Positions 7,943-14,320 of a DNA stretch of 19,547 nt are shown here, in pieces. A model generated the notes under the pieces. That model had not been told where the DNA came from. It did no database searches and worked only from the letters and a program-made list of their open reading frames with translations. Origin of the DNA: Actinomycetes bacterium (lineage in GTDB: Bacteria > Actinomycetota > Actinomycetes > Actinomycetales > Demequinaceae). The stretch is taken from contig JAEYYZ010000213.1 of assembly GCA_023428185.1 (NCBI GenBank), positions 1 to 19,547 of the forward strand, written 5' to 3'. Position 1 is the stretch's first letter. Every line of letters starts with the position of its first letter. The position numbers and the translations under genes are program-made.

Positions 7943-9378
7943 CCGACGGATCCTTCCATCTGGAGTTCAATGAGGCGGTTCAGTTCGAGTGCGTACTCCA
8001 TGGGCAGTTCGCGCGCAATGGGCTCCACGAACCCGCGCACAATCATCGCCATGGCCTCGAACTCTCCGAGCCCTCTGGACATGAGGTAGAACAATTGGTC
8101 TTCGCTCACGCGAGACACCGTGGCCTCGTGACCCATGTGAACGTCGTCTTCGCGTACGTCCACGTAGGGGTACGTGTCGGAGCGAGAGATGGTGTCCACC
8201 AAGAGGGCGTCGCACAGTACGTTCGACTTGGAGTTCTTGGCGCCCTCAAGCACTTGCACGAGGCCTCGGTAAGAGGTGCGACCTCCCCCACGGGCTACCG
8301 ACTTGGAGACGATGGAGCTCGACGTGTTGGGCGCCGCGTGAACCATCTTGGCTCCAGCGTCTTGGTGCTGGCCCTCGCCCGCGAAGGCGATCGACAAGGT
8401 CTCGCCCTTGGCGTGCTCGCCCAGCATGAAGATCGCGGGGTATTTCATGGTGACCTTGGAGCCGATGTTTCCGTCGACCCATTCCATGGTGGCGCCTTCG
8501 GCCGCGGTGGCTCGCTTGGTCACGAGGTTGTACACGTTGTTGGACCAGTTTTGGATGGTCGTGTAACGCACGCGGGCGTTCTTCTTAACGATGATCTCGA
8601 CCACGGCGGAGTGCAACGAGTCACTCGAGTACACGGGGGCGGTGCAGCCTTCCACGTAGTGCACGTAAGAGCCCTCGTCGGCGATGATCAACGTGCGCTC
8701 GAACTGGCCCATGTTCTCCGTGTTGATGCGGAAGTAGGCCTGGAGCGGGATTTCCACGTGCACACCCGGGGGCACGTACACGAACGATCCACCCGACCAC
8801 ACCGCCGTGTTGAGCGAGGCGAACTTGTTGTCGCCCACCGGGATCACAGAGCCGAAGTACTGCTCAAAGATCTCCGGGTGCTCACGCAAACCGGTGTCGG
8901 TGTCGAGGAAGATGACGCCTTGCTGCTCAAGGTCTTCGCGAATCTGGTGGTAAACCACCTCTGATTCGTACTGAGCGGCCACGCCGGCAACCAAGCGCTG
9001 CTTCTCCGCCTCGGGGATGCCCAAGCGGTCGTAGGTGTTCTTGATGTCCTCAGGCAGGTCTTCCCAGCTGGTGGCTTGCTTCTCAGTGGAGCGCACAAAG
9101 TACTTGATGTTGTCGAAGTCAATGCCGGTGAGGTCTGCACCCCACGTGGGCATGGGCTTCTTGTCGAACAAGTTCAGGCCCTTGAGACGCAAGTCGAGCA
9201 TCCACTGCGGCTCATTCTTGAGAGCGGAGATGTTGCGAACAACATCCTCGCTCAAGCCACGCTTGGCGCTCATGCCTGCAGCGTCGGAGTCATGCCATCC
9301 GAACGCGTAGTTTCCTAGCGACGCGATGGTCTCGTCTTGAGTCATCGGGGGGGCGATGGGGGTGGTTTCGGTGCTCAT
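7939..9378 (-). CDS. sufB: Fe-S scaffold subunit SufB
   Basis: The main scaffold protein for de novo Fe-S assembly. The 479-residue length and motifs are typical: YVEGCTAPVYSSDSLH with C245, NVLCDALLVD with C389, and the C-terminal DDVHMGHEATVSRVSEDQLFYLMSRG. The ATG at 9378 is chosen because GGAAGGA lies just upstream and it forms an ATGA overlap with the sufR stop. An open frame upstream to 9591 is only antisense-like extension inside sufR. First structural gene of the operon after the regulator. Confidence 0.96.
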   Translation of the reverse strand: MSTETTPIAPPMTQDETIASLGNYAFGWHDSDAAGMSAKRGLSEDVVRNISALKNEPQWMLDLRLKGLNLFDKKPMPTWGADLTGIDFDNIKYFVRSTEKQATSWEDLPEDIKNTYDRLGIPEAEKQRLVAGVAAQYESEVVYHQIREDLEQQGVIFLDTDTGLREHPEIFEQYFGSVIPVGDNKFASLNTAVWSGGSFVYVPPGVHVEIPLQAYFRINTENMGQFERTLIIADEGSYVHYVEGCTAPVYSSDSLHSAVVEIIVKKNARVRYTTIQNWSNNVYNLVTKRATAAEGATMEWVDGNIGSKVTMKYPAIFMLGEHAKGETLSIAFAGEGQHQDAGAKMVHAAPNTSSSIVSKSVARGGGRTSYRGLVQVLEGAKNSKSNVLCDALLVDTISRSDTYPYVDVREDDVHMGHEATVSRVSEDQLFYLMSRGLGEFEAMAMIVRGFVEPIARELPMEYALELNRLIELQMEGSVG

Positions 9379-10058
9379 CGTGGTCCTTCCTGGCTGGAGG
9401 CGAGCATGGTGCCGTTCGCTGGAAGGGAACCAGCGAGCGGAATAGTGGTGGTGCATACGTGCGCACCGCGAGCAAGAGTGGACAGGCGCTGGACATGGAC
9501 GCCCAAGACCTTGGAGAACGCGCGAGTTTCGGCTTCGCACCATTCCGGTGCAGCCTCGGCGATGGATTGCACGGGGCAGTGCCCTTGGCACAACTGGACC
9601 GTGTAGCCGCCGTGGCCAGGGCGCACCGAGGTGGCGTACCCCTTGTCACCAAGGGCCGCCGCGAGGGCGTGGACCCGCTCACCGATAGGCGCAGCAGGGT
9701 CCACCACGGCGCCGAGCGATTGCTCAAGATCCGCTTGGTGCTTGGCGACAAAATCTGGAAGCGCACCGGTGGCGCGCATGAACTGGACAGCATCTACGGC
9801 GACATCGCTGTAGGCACTCGAGAGCGCGCGTTGGCCATCAGGCGTGGCGATGTACGCCTTGGCTGGGCGGCCTCGCCCGCGATCCAATGGACCGGGCTTG
9901 TCCTGCTCAGCGATGAAACCGTCTTCAAAGAGTGCCGTGAGGTGCCTGCGGATAGCCGCTGGAGTGACGCTGAGGGTGATCGCTAGCGTCGCAGCCGTGA
10001 TGGGTCCGGTGGACGCGACCAAGCTCAGTACTCGCTCACGAGTGGTGTCTGTAGTCAT
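9375..10058 (-). CDS. sufR: Fe-S-sensing transcriptional regulator SufR
   Basis: A winged-helix repressor that senses an Fe-S cluster and controls the suf operon. The 227-residue protein has an N-terminal DNA-binding domain (about residues 5-75) with the helix-turn-helix ITLSVTPAAIRRHLTALFEDGFI. Candidate cluster ligands are C157, C161 and C174 in QLCQGHCPVQSIAEAAPEWC, plus C202. The ATG at 10058 has AGGAGG upstream; a GTG two codons earlier falls inside that ribosome site and is unlikely. Its stop overlaps the sufB start (ATGA), so regulator and target are cotranslated, which suggests autoregulation. It is divergent from ctaA across a 152-base region. Confidence 0.93.
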   Translation of the reverse strand: MTTDTTRERVLSLVASTGPITAATLAITLSVTPAAIRRHLTALFEDGFIAEQDKPGPLDRGRGRPAKAYIATPDGQRALSSAYSDVAVDAVQFMRATGALPDFVAKHQADLEQSLGAVVDPAAPIGERVHALAAALGDKGYATSVRPGHGGYTVQLCQGHCPVQSIAEAAPEWCEAETRAFSKVLGVHVQRLSTLARGAHVCTTTIPLAGSLPANGTMLASSQEGPR

Positions 10059-10210
10059 GTTCACCTCCTGGGTGCGACGCTTGCGTGGATACGCGCAGGC
10101 GCAACTGGATCTGAATTAAGTAACAGTCTCGTGCCCAAATCCCTTCCCCGCAAGCAAGGGGAGCCTTACCGCGCACGTCAACCCACAGCGTCGGACGTAG
10201 ACTTCTTGCC
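10059..10210. promoter_or_regulatory. Divergent sufR/ctaA control region
   Basis: A 152-base non-coding region between two divergent genes must hold the suf promoter and the ctaA promoter. It contains an ACTG (10104-10107) and CAGT (10124-10127) inverted pair around an AT-rich 16-base centre, the least GC-rich stretch here. It also has a small TCCCC/GGGGA stem at 10145-10162. I did not find a copy of a published SufR operator that I could rely on. No clear -35/-10 pair for sufR stands out. Confidence 0.5.
10198..10203 (+). promoter_or_regulatory. Candidate -10 element for leaderless ctaA mRNA
   Basis: TAGACT matches the actinobacterial TANNNT -10 pattern and ends 7 bases before the GTG start of ctaA. 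No Shine-Dalgarno sequence lies ahead of the GTG. This spacing would place the transcription start on or next to the start codon. Confidence 0.45.
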
Positions 10211-11173
10211 GTGACCACGGCCCCCGAGACCTTGCCAGAGGCGCCCCAAAGCCGCTTGCGGAGGGCTTGGAATCGCCTAGCCGACGCTGCGGCCAAGCGC
10301 GGTCGGTTGCTCACGGTCGCCAACATCTTCACTCAAGCAGGGATCATCGTCACGGGTGGCGCTGTGCGGCTTACGGGCTCCGGTCTCGGTTGTTCGACCT
10401 GGCCACAATGCGAACCCGGCTCCTTCACTCCCGCGTTTGTGGCGGCGACGCCGTTCCACGCCTACGTGGAATTTGGCAACCGGTTGCTGACGTTTGTGTT
10501 GCTAGTTGTCGCCGTGGGCGTAGCGATCGCGGTCCGGCGCACGCGGCCCGACCTCAAGTGGTGGGGCCTGGCGCCGCTCATTGGTGTGCTCGCTCAAGCT
10601 GTCATTGGCGGCATCACGGTTCTCACAGACCTCAACCCCGCTGTGGTGGCGCCCCACTTGCTGATCTCGATGCTCTTGGTGTGGGCAGCGGTTCAACTCG
10701 CGTTGCGCTACCGCGAAGCTCCGCGCCGCAATGGTGGCTGTATCAAACGAGAGCTTGCAGTGTTCAACGTGCTCACCGTGCTGGTGGTGGTGCTGGGCAC
10801 CTTGACCACGGGAGCCGGACCGCACTCAGGCGACGCCGCAGCCACTGAACGGCTTGCCATGGACCCCGCGCTCATTGCCCGAGTCCACGCAGTCTCGGTG
10901 TGGGTGTTTGTTGCGGTGCTGCTGTGGATCATCTGGAAGGTGCGCAACGACGTTTCACACGGCGAGCGCGACGAGGTGCGCAAGGCCTGGGTAGTGCTCT
11001 TGGCTGTCACGTTGCTTCAAGGAGTCATTGGTTACGTGCAGTACTTCACCGGACTGCCTGAGTTGCTGGTGGGCATCCACTTGGCGGGGGCCGCCACGCT
11101 CGTGGCTGCACAATCGGCCGCGCACTACCTTCTGCGTCGCAAGCGCCCTGCGACTGCGGTGGCGTCAGCCTAG
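10211..11173 (+). CDS. ctaA: Heme A synthase CtaA/COX15
   Basis: A membrane enzyme that oxidises the C8 methyl of heme O to make heme A for aa3-type cytochrome oxidase. The 320-residue protein has about eight membrane helices. Conserved features are GGAVRLTGSGLGCSTWPQC (residues 49-67, with the extracytoplasmic cysteine pair C61/C67), E87 in FHAYVEFGNRL, and histidines H83, H149 in APHLLIS, H226 in RVHAVSV and H290 in GIHLAGA, which include the likely heme ligands. The second-half motif QGVIGYVQYFTGLPELLVGIHLAGA is clear. The start is GTG at 10211 with no ribosome site, and the -10-like element fits a leaderless message. The stop shares CTAG with the convergent tetR gene. Divergence from sufR may link iron supply to respiration. 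Confidence 0.93.
   Translation: MTTAPETLPEAPQSRLRRAWNRLADAAAKRGRLLTVANIFTQAGIIVTGGAVRLTGSGLGCSTWPQCEPGSFTPAFVAATPFHAYVEFGNRLLTFVLLVVAVGVAIAVRRTRPDLKWWGLAPLIGVLAQAVIGGITVLTDLNPAVVAPHLLISMLLVWAAVQLALRYREAPRRNGGCIKRELAVFNVLTVLVVVLGTLTTGAGPHSGDAAATERLAMDPALIARVHAVSVWVFVAVLLWIIWKVRNDVSHGERDEVRKAWVVLLAVTLLQGVIGYVQYFTGLPELLVGIHLAGAATLVAAQSAAHYLLRRKRPATAVASA
11170..11173. other. Shared CTAG stop of convergent ctaA and tetR genes
   Basis: The same arrangement as at 3046-3049: ctaA ends with TAG at 11171-11173, and the TetR gene ends with TAG read from 11172 to 11170. The genes overlap by 4 bases tail to tail. Confidence 0.9.
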
Positions 11174-11739
11174 GCAGCGGGGTCCAACGCGGCGCTCAAG
11201 GCGGCCTGCACGCCGGACTCAAAGGTGGCCACTGCGTCGGCTGACAAAGTTCCCGGCCCTACCAACTCGAGCATCACGTAGCCGTGCGCCGTGCTCCATA
11301 GATGCACCGCGATACCGCGCGCGTCCCACGAAGCAGCGGCTGCTCGATCGTCGAGGGCGACACGATCCACCAAAGCTTCGAAAGAGCCCTGACCGACGTC
11401 AAGGGCATCGTCAGAGGGCTGGTAGCCGCTGGCGCGCGACGCGAAGATCAATAGATACCTTTGCGGGTTCTCCAGCGCCCATTGACGGTAGCGCCGGAGG
11501 GAGGCTTCGAGCGTGGCGTCATCCCCGCCGTAGACGGTCGCATGAAAGTCGGCAAAAGCCTCTAGAAAGAGCGCGTCGAGCAACGCTTGCTTGCTTCCAA
11601 AGTACGTGTAAATGCCCGTGGTTGAGCATCCCGCGAGTTGCGCGACCGCCCGCACTGTGAGTTTGGCCGCGCCTACGTCAACGAGCGTGCGCCGGGCGGC
11701 GTTAAGGATGACTTCCTTGCCCACGGACTCGGTGCTCAC
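11170..11739 (-). CDS. TetR family transcriptional regulator (WHG-type C-terminal domain)
   Basis: A 189-residue one-component repressor. Residues 8-55 form the TetR DNA-binding domain, with the helix-turn-helix LTVRAVAQLAGCSTTGIYTYFGSKQALLDAL. The C-terminal part contains HLWSTAHGYVMLEL, which resembles the WHG-type TetR ligand-binding domain; the ligand is unknown. The start is GTG at 11739 without a clear ribosome site. It is divergent from a PEBP-like lipoprotein gene, and the space between holds two operator-like palindromes, so that gene is its most likely target. The stop overlaps the ctaA stop through CTAG. Confidence 0.9.
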   Translation of the reverse strand: MSTESVGKEVILNAARRTLVDVGAAKLTVRAVAQLAGCSTTGIYTYFGSKQALLDALFLEAFADFHATVYGGDDATLEASLRRYRQWALENPQRYLLIFASRASGYQPSDDALDVGQGSFEALVDRVALDDRAAAASWDARGIAVHLWSTAHGYVMLELVGPGTLSADAVATFESGVQAALSAALDPAA

Positions 11740-11747
11740 GATCGCCC

Positions 11748-11753
11748 AGCGTA
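11748..11753 (-). promoter_or_regulatory. Candidate -10 element for leaderless tetR mRNA
   Basis: On the minus strand TACGCT matches TANNNT and lies 8 bases upstream of the GTG start of the TetR gene. No Shine-Dalgarno sequence is present. No convincing -35 was found, so this is a weak call. Confidence 0.35.
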
Positions 11754-11767
11754 CAGCGCTTGCCCCA

Positions 11768-11797
11768 TTGACTCGATACGGATTACTTTGTTACCGT
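11768..11797 (+). promoter_or_regulatory. Promoter for the first PEBP-like lipoprotein gene
   Basis: A -35 TTGACT (11768-11773) is followed after 18 bases by a -10 TACCGT (11792-11797, TANNNT pattern). The predicted start near 11804 leaves a leader of about 64 bases. The spacer and -10 overlap the first operator-like palindrome, and the start point lies in the second. Confidence 0.6.
11780..11796. promoter_or_regulatory. TetR operator-like site 1 (imperfect palindrome)
   Basis: GGATTAC-TTT-GTTACCG has the 7-3-7 layout of site 2 and matches it at 11 of 17 positions, including ACTT and GTTAC in the core. It sits between the -35 and -10 of the lipoprotein promoter. Its half-sites match each other at 4 of 7 positions. 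Confidence 0.55.
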
Positions 11798-11802
11798 ACG
11801 TC

Positions 11803-11819
11803 GCGTAACTTAGTTACGC
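11803..11819. promoter_or_regulatory. TetR operator-like site 2 (perfect palindrome)
   Basis: GCGTAAC-TTA-GTTACGC is a perfect 7-bp inverted repeat around three bases, in the divergent tetR/lipoprotein region. It covers the predicted transcription start of the lipoprotein gene. Its centre is 23 bp from that of site 1. Size and symmetry are typical for TetR family operators. Confidence 0.7.
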
Positions 11820-11829
11820 CGGTCGCCGT

Positions 11830-11845
11830 GAGCCGCCTTCGGCTC
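11830..11845 (+). other. 5' leader hairpin of the first PEBP-like gene
   Basis: GAGCCG and CGGCTC form a perfect 6-bp stem with a CCTT loop in the predicted leader, ending 10 bases before the AAAGGAA ribosome site. It could stabilise the message or keep the ribosome site open. Confidence 0.45.
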
Positions 11846-11867
11846 TCCCCTCACCAAAGGAACCCTG

Positions 11868-12467
11868 ATGTCCGCACCTTCTTGGAAGATCCTTGCGATC
11901 CTTCCCCTTGCCGCTCTGCTCGCCGCGTGTGGCAGCCAGAGCTCCACGTCAGAAGTCCCGGCTCCGGCGAGCCAGTCTCCCGCAATCGAGTACGGGGACC
12001 CAGCGGATTTTGCCGTCACTAGCGCAGACATTGGCCCAGACGGGGTGTTCGACGACTCCATCATCGGGTCCGGCTTGGCATGGTGCGACGGGCCTGGCGA
12101 GAGCGTGGCGCTCGAGTGGACGGCGCCGCCGGAGGGCACCGAGAGCCTCGCGGTGGTCATGAACAACACCACGCGGGAGTTCAACTACTGGATCCAGTAC
12201 GACATCGAGCCCACCGAGCGCGGAGTGGAGCATGGACTGGCGCGCAAGTTGTCCGGCATCAATGGCACCAATTCCGTGGCGGTGCGCTACCCCATAGCAC
12301 CGTGCCCTGAGGTGGGCGAGACTCACGACATCGTGGTGACCGTCTACGCACTGGACACCACCTTTGCCGGCGAGAACCTGCATCTAGAGGCGTTCAAGGA
12401 AGCCGCGCAGGGCCACATCCTTGCGGAGGCATCCGTCACGGGAACGCTATCGGGGCCGGTCGAGTAG
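11868..12467 (+). CDS. PEBP-like (YbhB/YbcL-type) lipoprotein, diverged
   Basis: A predicted cell-surface lipoprotein of 199 residues. The signal peptide MSAPSWKILAILPLAALLAAC ends in a lipobox with C21 as the lipidated residue. The rest follows the phosphatidylethanolamine-binding protein fold: FAVTSADI, ALEWTAPPEGTESLAVVM, FNYWIQYDI, GINGTNSVAVRYPIAPCPEVGETHDIVVTVYALD. Compared with the downstream paralogue, the pocket histidine is Y107 (FNYW instead of YVHW), the GYFGPCPP loop is YPIAPCPE, and the following PNHRY is ETHDI, so the anion-binding pocket is altered. C73 and C146 may form a disulfide. The ATG has AAAGGAA upstream. It is divergent from a TetR gene with operator-like palindromes over its promoter. 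Function unknown. Confidence 0.82.
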   Translation: MSAPSWKILAILPLAALLAACGSQSSTSEVPAPASQSPAIEYGDPADFAVTSADIGPDGVFDDSIIGSGLAWCDGPGESVALEWTAPPEGTESLAVVMNNTTREFNYWIQYDIEPTERGVEHGLARKLSGINGTNSVAVRYPIAPCPEVGETHDIVVTVYALDTTFAGENLHLEAFKEAAQGHILAEASVTGTLSGPVE

Positions 12468-12532
12468 TTACTACCGGGTGACGGGGAGCCAGGCAGATCA
12501 CGGAAGCGTAACGATCAGCTGGAACGAGGTTA

Positions 12533-12552
12533 CTGGTGGCGCCGTTCACCAG
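12533..12552 (+). other. Hairpin reaching the ribosome site of the second PEBP-like gene
   Basis: CTGGTG (12533-12538) and CACCAG (12547-12552) form a perfect 6-bp stem with an 8-base loop. The 3' arm includes the first two bases of AGGA (12551-12554), the ribosome site for the ATG at 12562. The stem could limit translation. Confidence 0.4.
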
Positions 12553-12561
12553 GATGGAGAC

Positions 12562-13176
12562 ATGAAAACCACGTCGCCACTGCTGGTGATCGCCACCGCG
12601 ATCGCCCTGGTCACTTCCGCCTGTTCCTCAGCAGCACCTGCGGAATCGCCCACACTCACCGCGCCCACGGTCACCGCGAGCGCATCACCTACCCCGGAGG
12701 CCCCAGTGGGATTCGCCATCACCAGTGCAGACTTTGCCGACGGCGAGGACCTTGAAGCGTGGGCCAGTGCTAACGCTTTTGGCGGTCAGTGTTCAGGCGA
12801 CAACCTGAACCCCGCGCTTGAATGGCAGGAGTTGCCAGAGGGCACGGTGGCCGTCGCCATCACGATGCTTGATGCCTCCGCCGGCAACTATGTCCATTGG
12901 GTGCATACCGACATCCCGGTGGACGTCACATCTGTGGACCGCGGCTCTAGCGCCACGCTTACCGGCGTGCCTGGACGCAACCAGGCCGACGGTGCAGATG
13001 GCTACTTTGGACCGTGTCCTCCTGGACCCAACCACAGATACGTCTTCACCGTGTGGGCACTTGACGCCCCCACGGGCCTTGAGGCCGGGTTCAGCTACTA
13101 CGACTGGCTGACGGCTTCACGCGACCACGTGCTTGGCAGTGCCGAGATCACGGGCATGTATCACGGATCTGCGTAG
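12562..13176 (+). CDS. PEBP-like (YbhB/YbcL-type) lipoprotein
   Basis: A 204-residue lipoprotein paralogous to the one just upstream. The signal peptide ends in LVTSAC with C21 as the lipid anchor, followed by a Pro/Thr/Ser-rich linker to about residue 48. The PEBP domain keeps the canonical motifs: FAITSADF, NPALEWQELPEGTVAVAITM, YVHWVHTDIP with H112, GVPGRNQ, GYFGPCPPGPNHRYVFTVWALD at 147-168. I use the ATG at 12562 because AGGA lies 7 bases upstream and a lipoprotein signal follows; the longer open frame from 12421 begins inside the previous gene. It follows the first paralogue by 94 bases and is probably cotranscribed. Convergent with a lipoprotein gene, the stops being 3 bases apart. Ligand unknown. 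Confidence 0.88.
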   Translation: MKTTSPLLVIATAIALVTSACSSAAPAESPTLTAPTVTASASPTPEAPVGFAITSADFADGEDLEAWASANAFGGQCSGDNLNPALEWQELPEGTVAVAITMLDASAGNYVHWVHTDIPVDVTSVDRGSSATLTGVPGRNQADGADGYFGPCPPGPNHRYVFTVWALDAPTGLEAGFSYYDWLTASRDHVLGSAEITGMYHGSA

Positions 13177-13179
13177 CGC

Positions 13180-13875
13180 TTAGGACGTGGCCTGGATATA
13201 GCACTGGACCGCCCTGTCCGGGGTTGTTGCGTAGCCACTCATTGAGCCGTCGCCGTTATCTACCCACGTCACGCCCGACGTCTCGTTGTAGAGCTCCTCT
13301 ATGAGCCAGTCAATCTCTTCCTTTGTAGCGTTTTCTGGAACGACCTTGTCGTTGTCTTCCAGGCACTGCACAACTTGCGGCCGAACCACGTCGCGATAGT
13401 ACTGATCCTTCAGCGACGTTGCGGCCGGTTGCATCTGATACAGCCATTCAACAACCGATGACTCTCTCTTCAAGCAATCTTCCGCGACTGGCAACCACTC
13501 GTGTTCCGGAAGCGCCAATGGCGCGCCGAATCGATATGACGGGACCGGAAAGCCCAAAGAAGTATCTGGAGCTAACCATGTGCCCTGCGCGCCTACGGCT
13601 TCCATGCAAGCGAAACCGTTGTTCACAGCTTCCTCTACGAGCGCGAATGTCATTTCACCCTCGGTCTCCGAGCGTCGAAGTATCTCCATCTGACTCTGAC
13701 TTATGTTGTTGGCCGACTCTTGGAGTGCGGTCGCGACCATACTTTCGAAGCGAGTTGCTGGACCGATGCTCTCGTCGGCGCTATCGGCTGGCACCCCACT
13801 ACAACCTGCTAGGCAGATCAATCCGAGTAGGGTGCCAGTCGCTAGAGCCTTGGGACGGATGGCCCTACCAGCCAC
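13180..13875 (-). CDS. Uncharacterised lipoprotein overlapping the secreted-protein gene
   Basis: A 231-residue predicted lipoprotein. The start is GTG at 13875, giving a signal peptide with basic residues R4, R7 and K9, a hydrophobic core and lipobox LAGC ending at C25. It overlaps the end of the upstream secreted-protein gene by 11 bases and lacks a clear ribosome site, so its translation is probably coupled. The open frame runs up to 14124, but the part above 13875 is the shadow of the upstream gene. The mature protein is acidic and helical-looking, with four cysteines, in FACMEAV, AEDCLKR, VVQCLEDN and AVQCYIQ, which could form two disulfides. I do not recognise the family with confidence. 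The RPQVVQCLEDN segment followed by a proline and an acidic helix resembles a loosely remembered group of actinobacterial lipoproteins. GC is lower than in neighbouring genes. Confidence 0.72.
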   Translation of the reverse strand: MAGRAIRPKALATGTLLGLICLAGCSGVPADSADESIGPATRFESMVATALQESANNISQSQMEILRRSETEGEMTFALVEEAVNNGFACMEAVGAQGTWLAPDTSLGFPVPSYRFGAPLALPEHEWLPVAEDCLKRESSVVEWLYQMQPAATSLKDQYYRDVVRPQVVQCLEDNDKVVPENATKEEIDWLIEELYNETSGVTWVDNGDGSMSGYATTPDRAVQCYIQATS

Positions 13876-14278
13876 TGAGGCACTCGTACCAGCACCCGCG
13901 GTGTTCGGAGACACCAATTGTTGCAGTCGCCACAGAATAGACGGTTCCAGATGTGGTGTACTTCCACGAGGTGTATCCCCCGCTTCCGCCTGAGGTCCAG
14001 GAATGGCGAACCTTGACTTGCCAACAACTTGAACCAGTGCTTCGCGTCGTGCTGGCGTAGTTGCTCGAAGCGTAACGCGCGTAGGTAAACGCGCATCCCG
14101 ATGAGTTCGATCCTGTTTGCGCACCGACTGCCGACAAGGTCTTGAGCGGCGTGTTGGTGGCGCTAGAGGTCGTCGCCCCCGCGACGATCAGTAGGAGCGC
14201 TCCCAGTACCGCCACGAGCGGGATCAGCACCCCCCCTTGTCGAGCCTTGACCGAGCTTTCAATCCTTGCTTCTCGCAT
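13865..14278 (-). CDS. Small secreted or membrane-anchored cysteine-containing protein
   Basis: A 137-residue protein with a 15-residue charged start, a hydrophobic segment at about residues 16-35 and a possible signal-peptidase site after TTSSA (residue 40). The rest is a Ser/Thr/Tyr/Gly-rich, probably beta-rich exported domain with four cysteines, C62, C85, C129 and C133, which may form two disulfides. Notable segments are CWQVKVRHSW, GGYTSWKYTTSG and SEHRGCWYEC. The ATG at 14278 has a strong GGGAGGGG ribosome site, and a promoter with 17-base spacing lies upstream. The next gene, a lipoprotein, overlaps it by 11 bases. I do not recognise a named family. A bacteriocin-like or envelope role is possible, but the typical lactococcin 972 motifs are not visible. 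Confidence 0.72.
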   Translation of the reverse strand: MREARIESSVKARQGGVLIPLVAVLGALLLIVAGATTSSATNTPLKTLSAVGAQTGSNSSGCAFTYARYASSNYASTTRSTGSSCWQVKVRHSWTSGGSGGYTSWKYTTSGTVYSVATATIGVSEHRGCWYECLSGW

Positions 14279-14298
14279 TTGCTTCCCCTCCCGCTAAT

Positions 14299-14314
14299 GG
14301 CTCGCTGCTGAGCC
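14299..14314 (-). other. 5'-end hairpin of the secreted-protein message
   Basis: GGCTC and GAGCC form a 5-bp stem with a 6-base loop. With the predicted start near 14314, the stem would lie at the extreme 5' end of the message, about 20 bases ahead of the start codon and upstream of the ribosome site. Such stems can protect mRNA. Confidence 0.35.
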
Positions 14315-14320
14315 GCTTCC

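Noticed and set aside
8095..8964. Long open frame antisense to sufB (289 codons)
   Set aside because: Composition is shadow-like (very rich in Val, Gly, His and Arg), it has no recognisable domain, and it covers a strongly conserved gene.
9379..9591. N-terminal extension of sufB by 71 residues
   Set aside because: It lies entirely inside sufR on the same strand, is rich in Arg/Pro/Cys with no SufB similarity, and the ATG at 9378 has a good ribosome site.
13876..14124. Longer start for the lipoprotein
   Set aside because: The extension overlaps the secreted-protein gene and would bury the lipoprotein signal peptide internally.
13865..14278. Lactococcin 972 family bacteriocin
   Set aside because: Size and export signal fit, but the family motif order is not visible, and no associated membrane protein or ABC transporter follows in the window.
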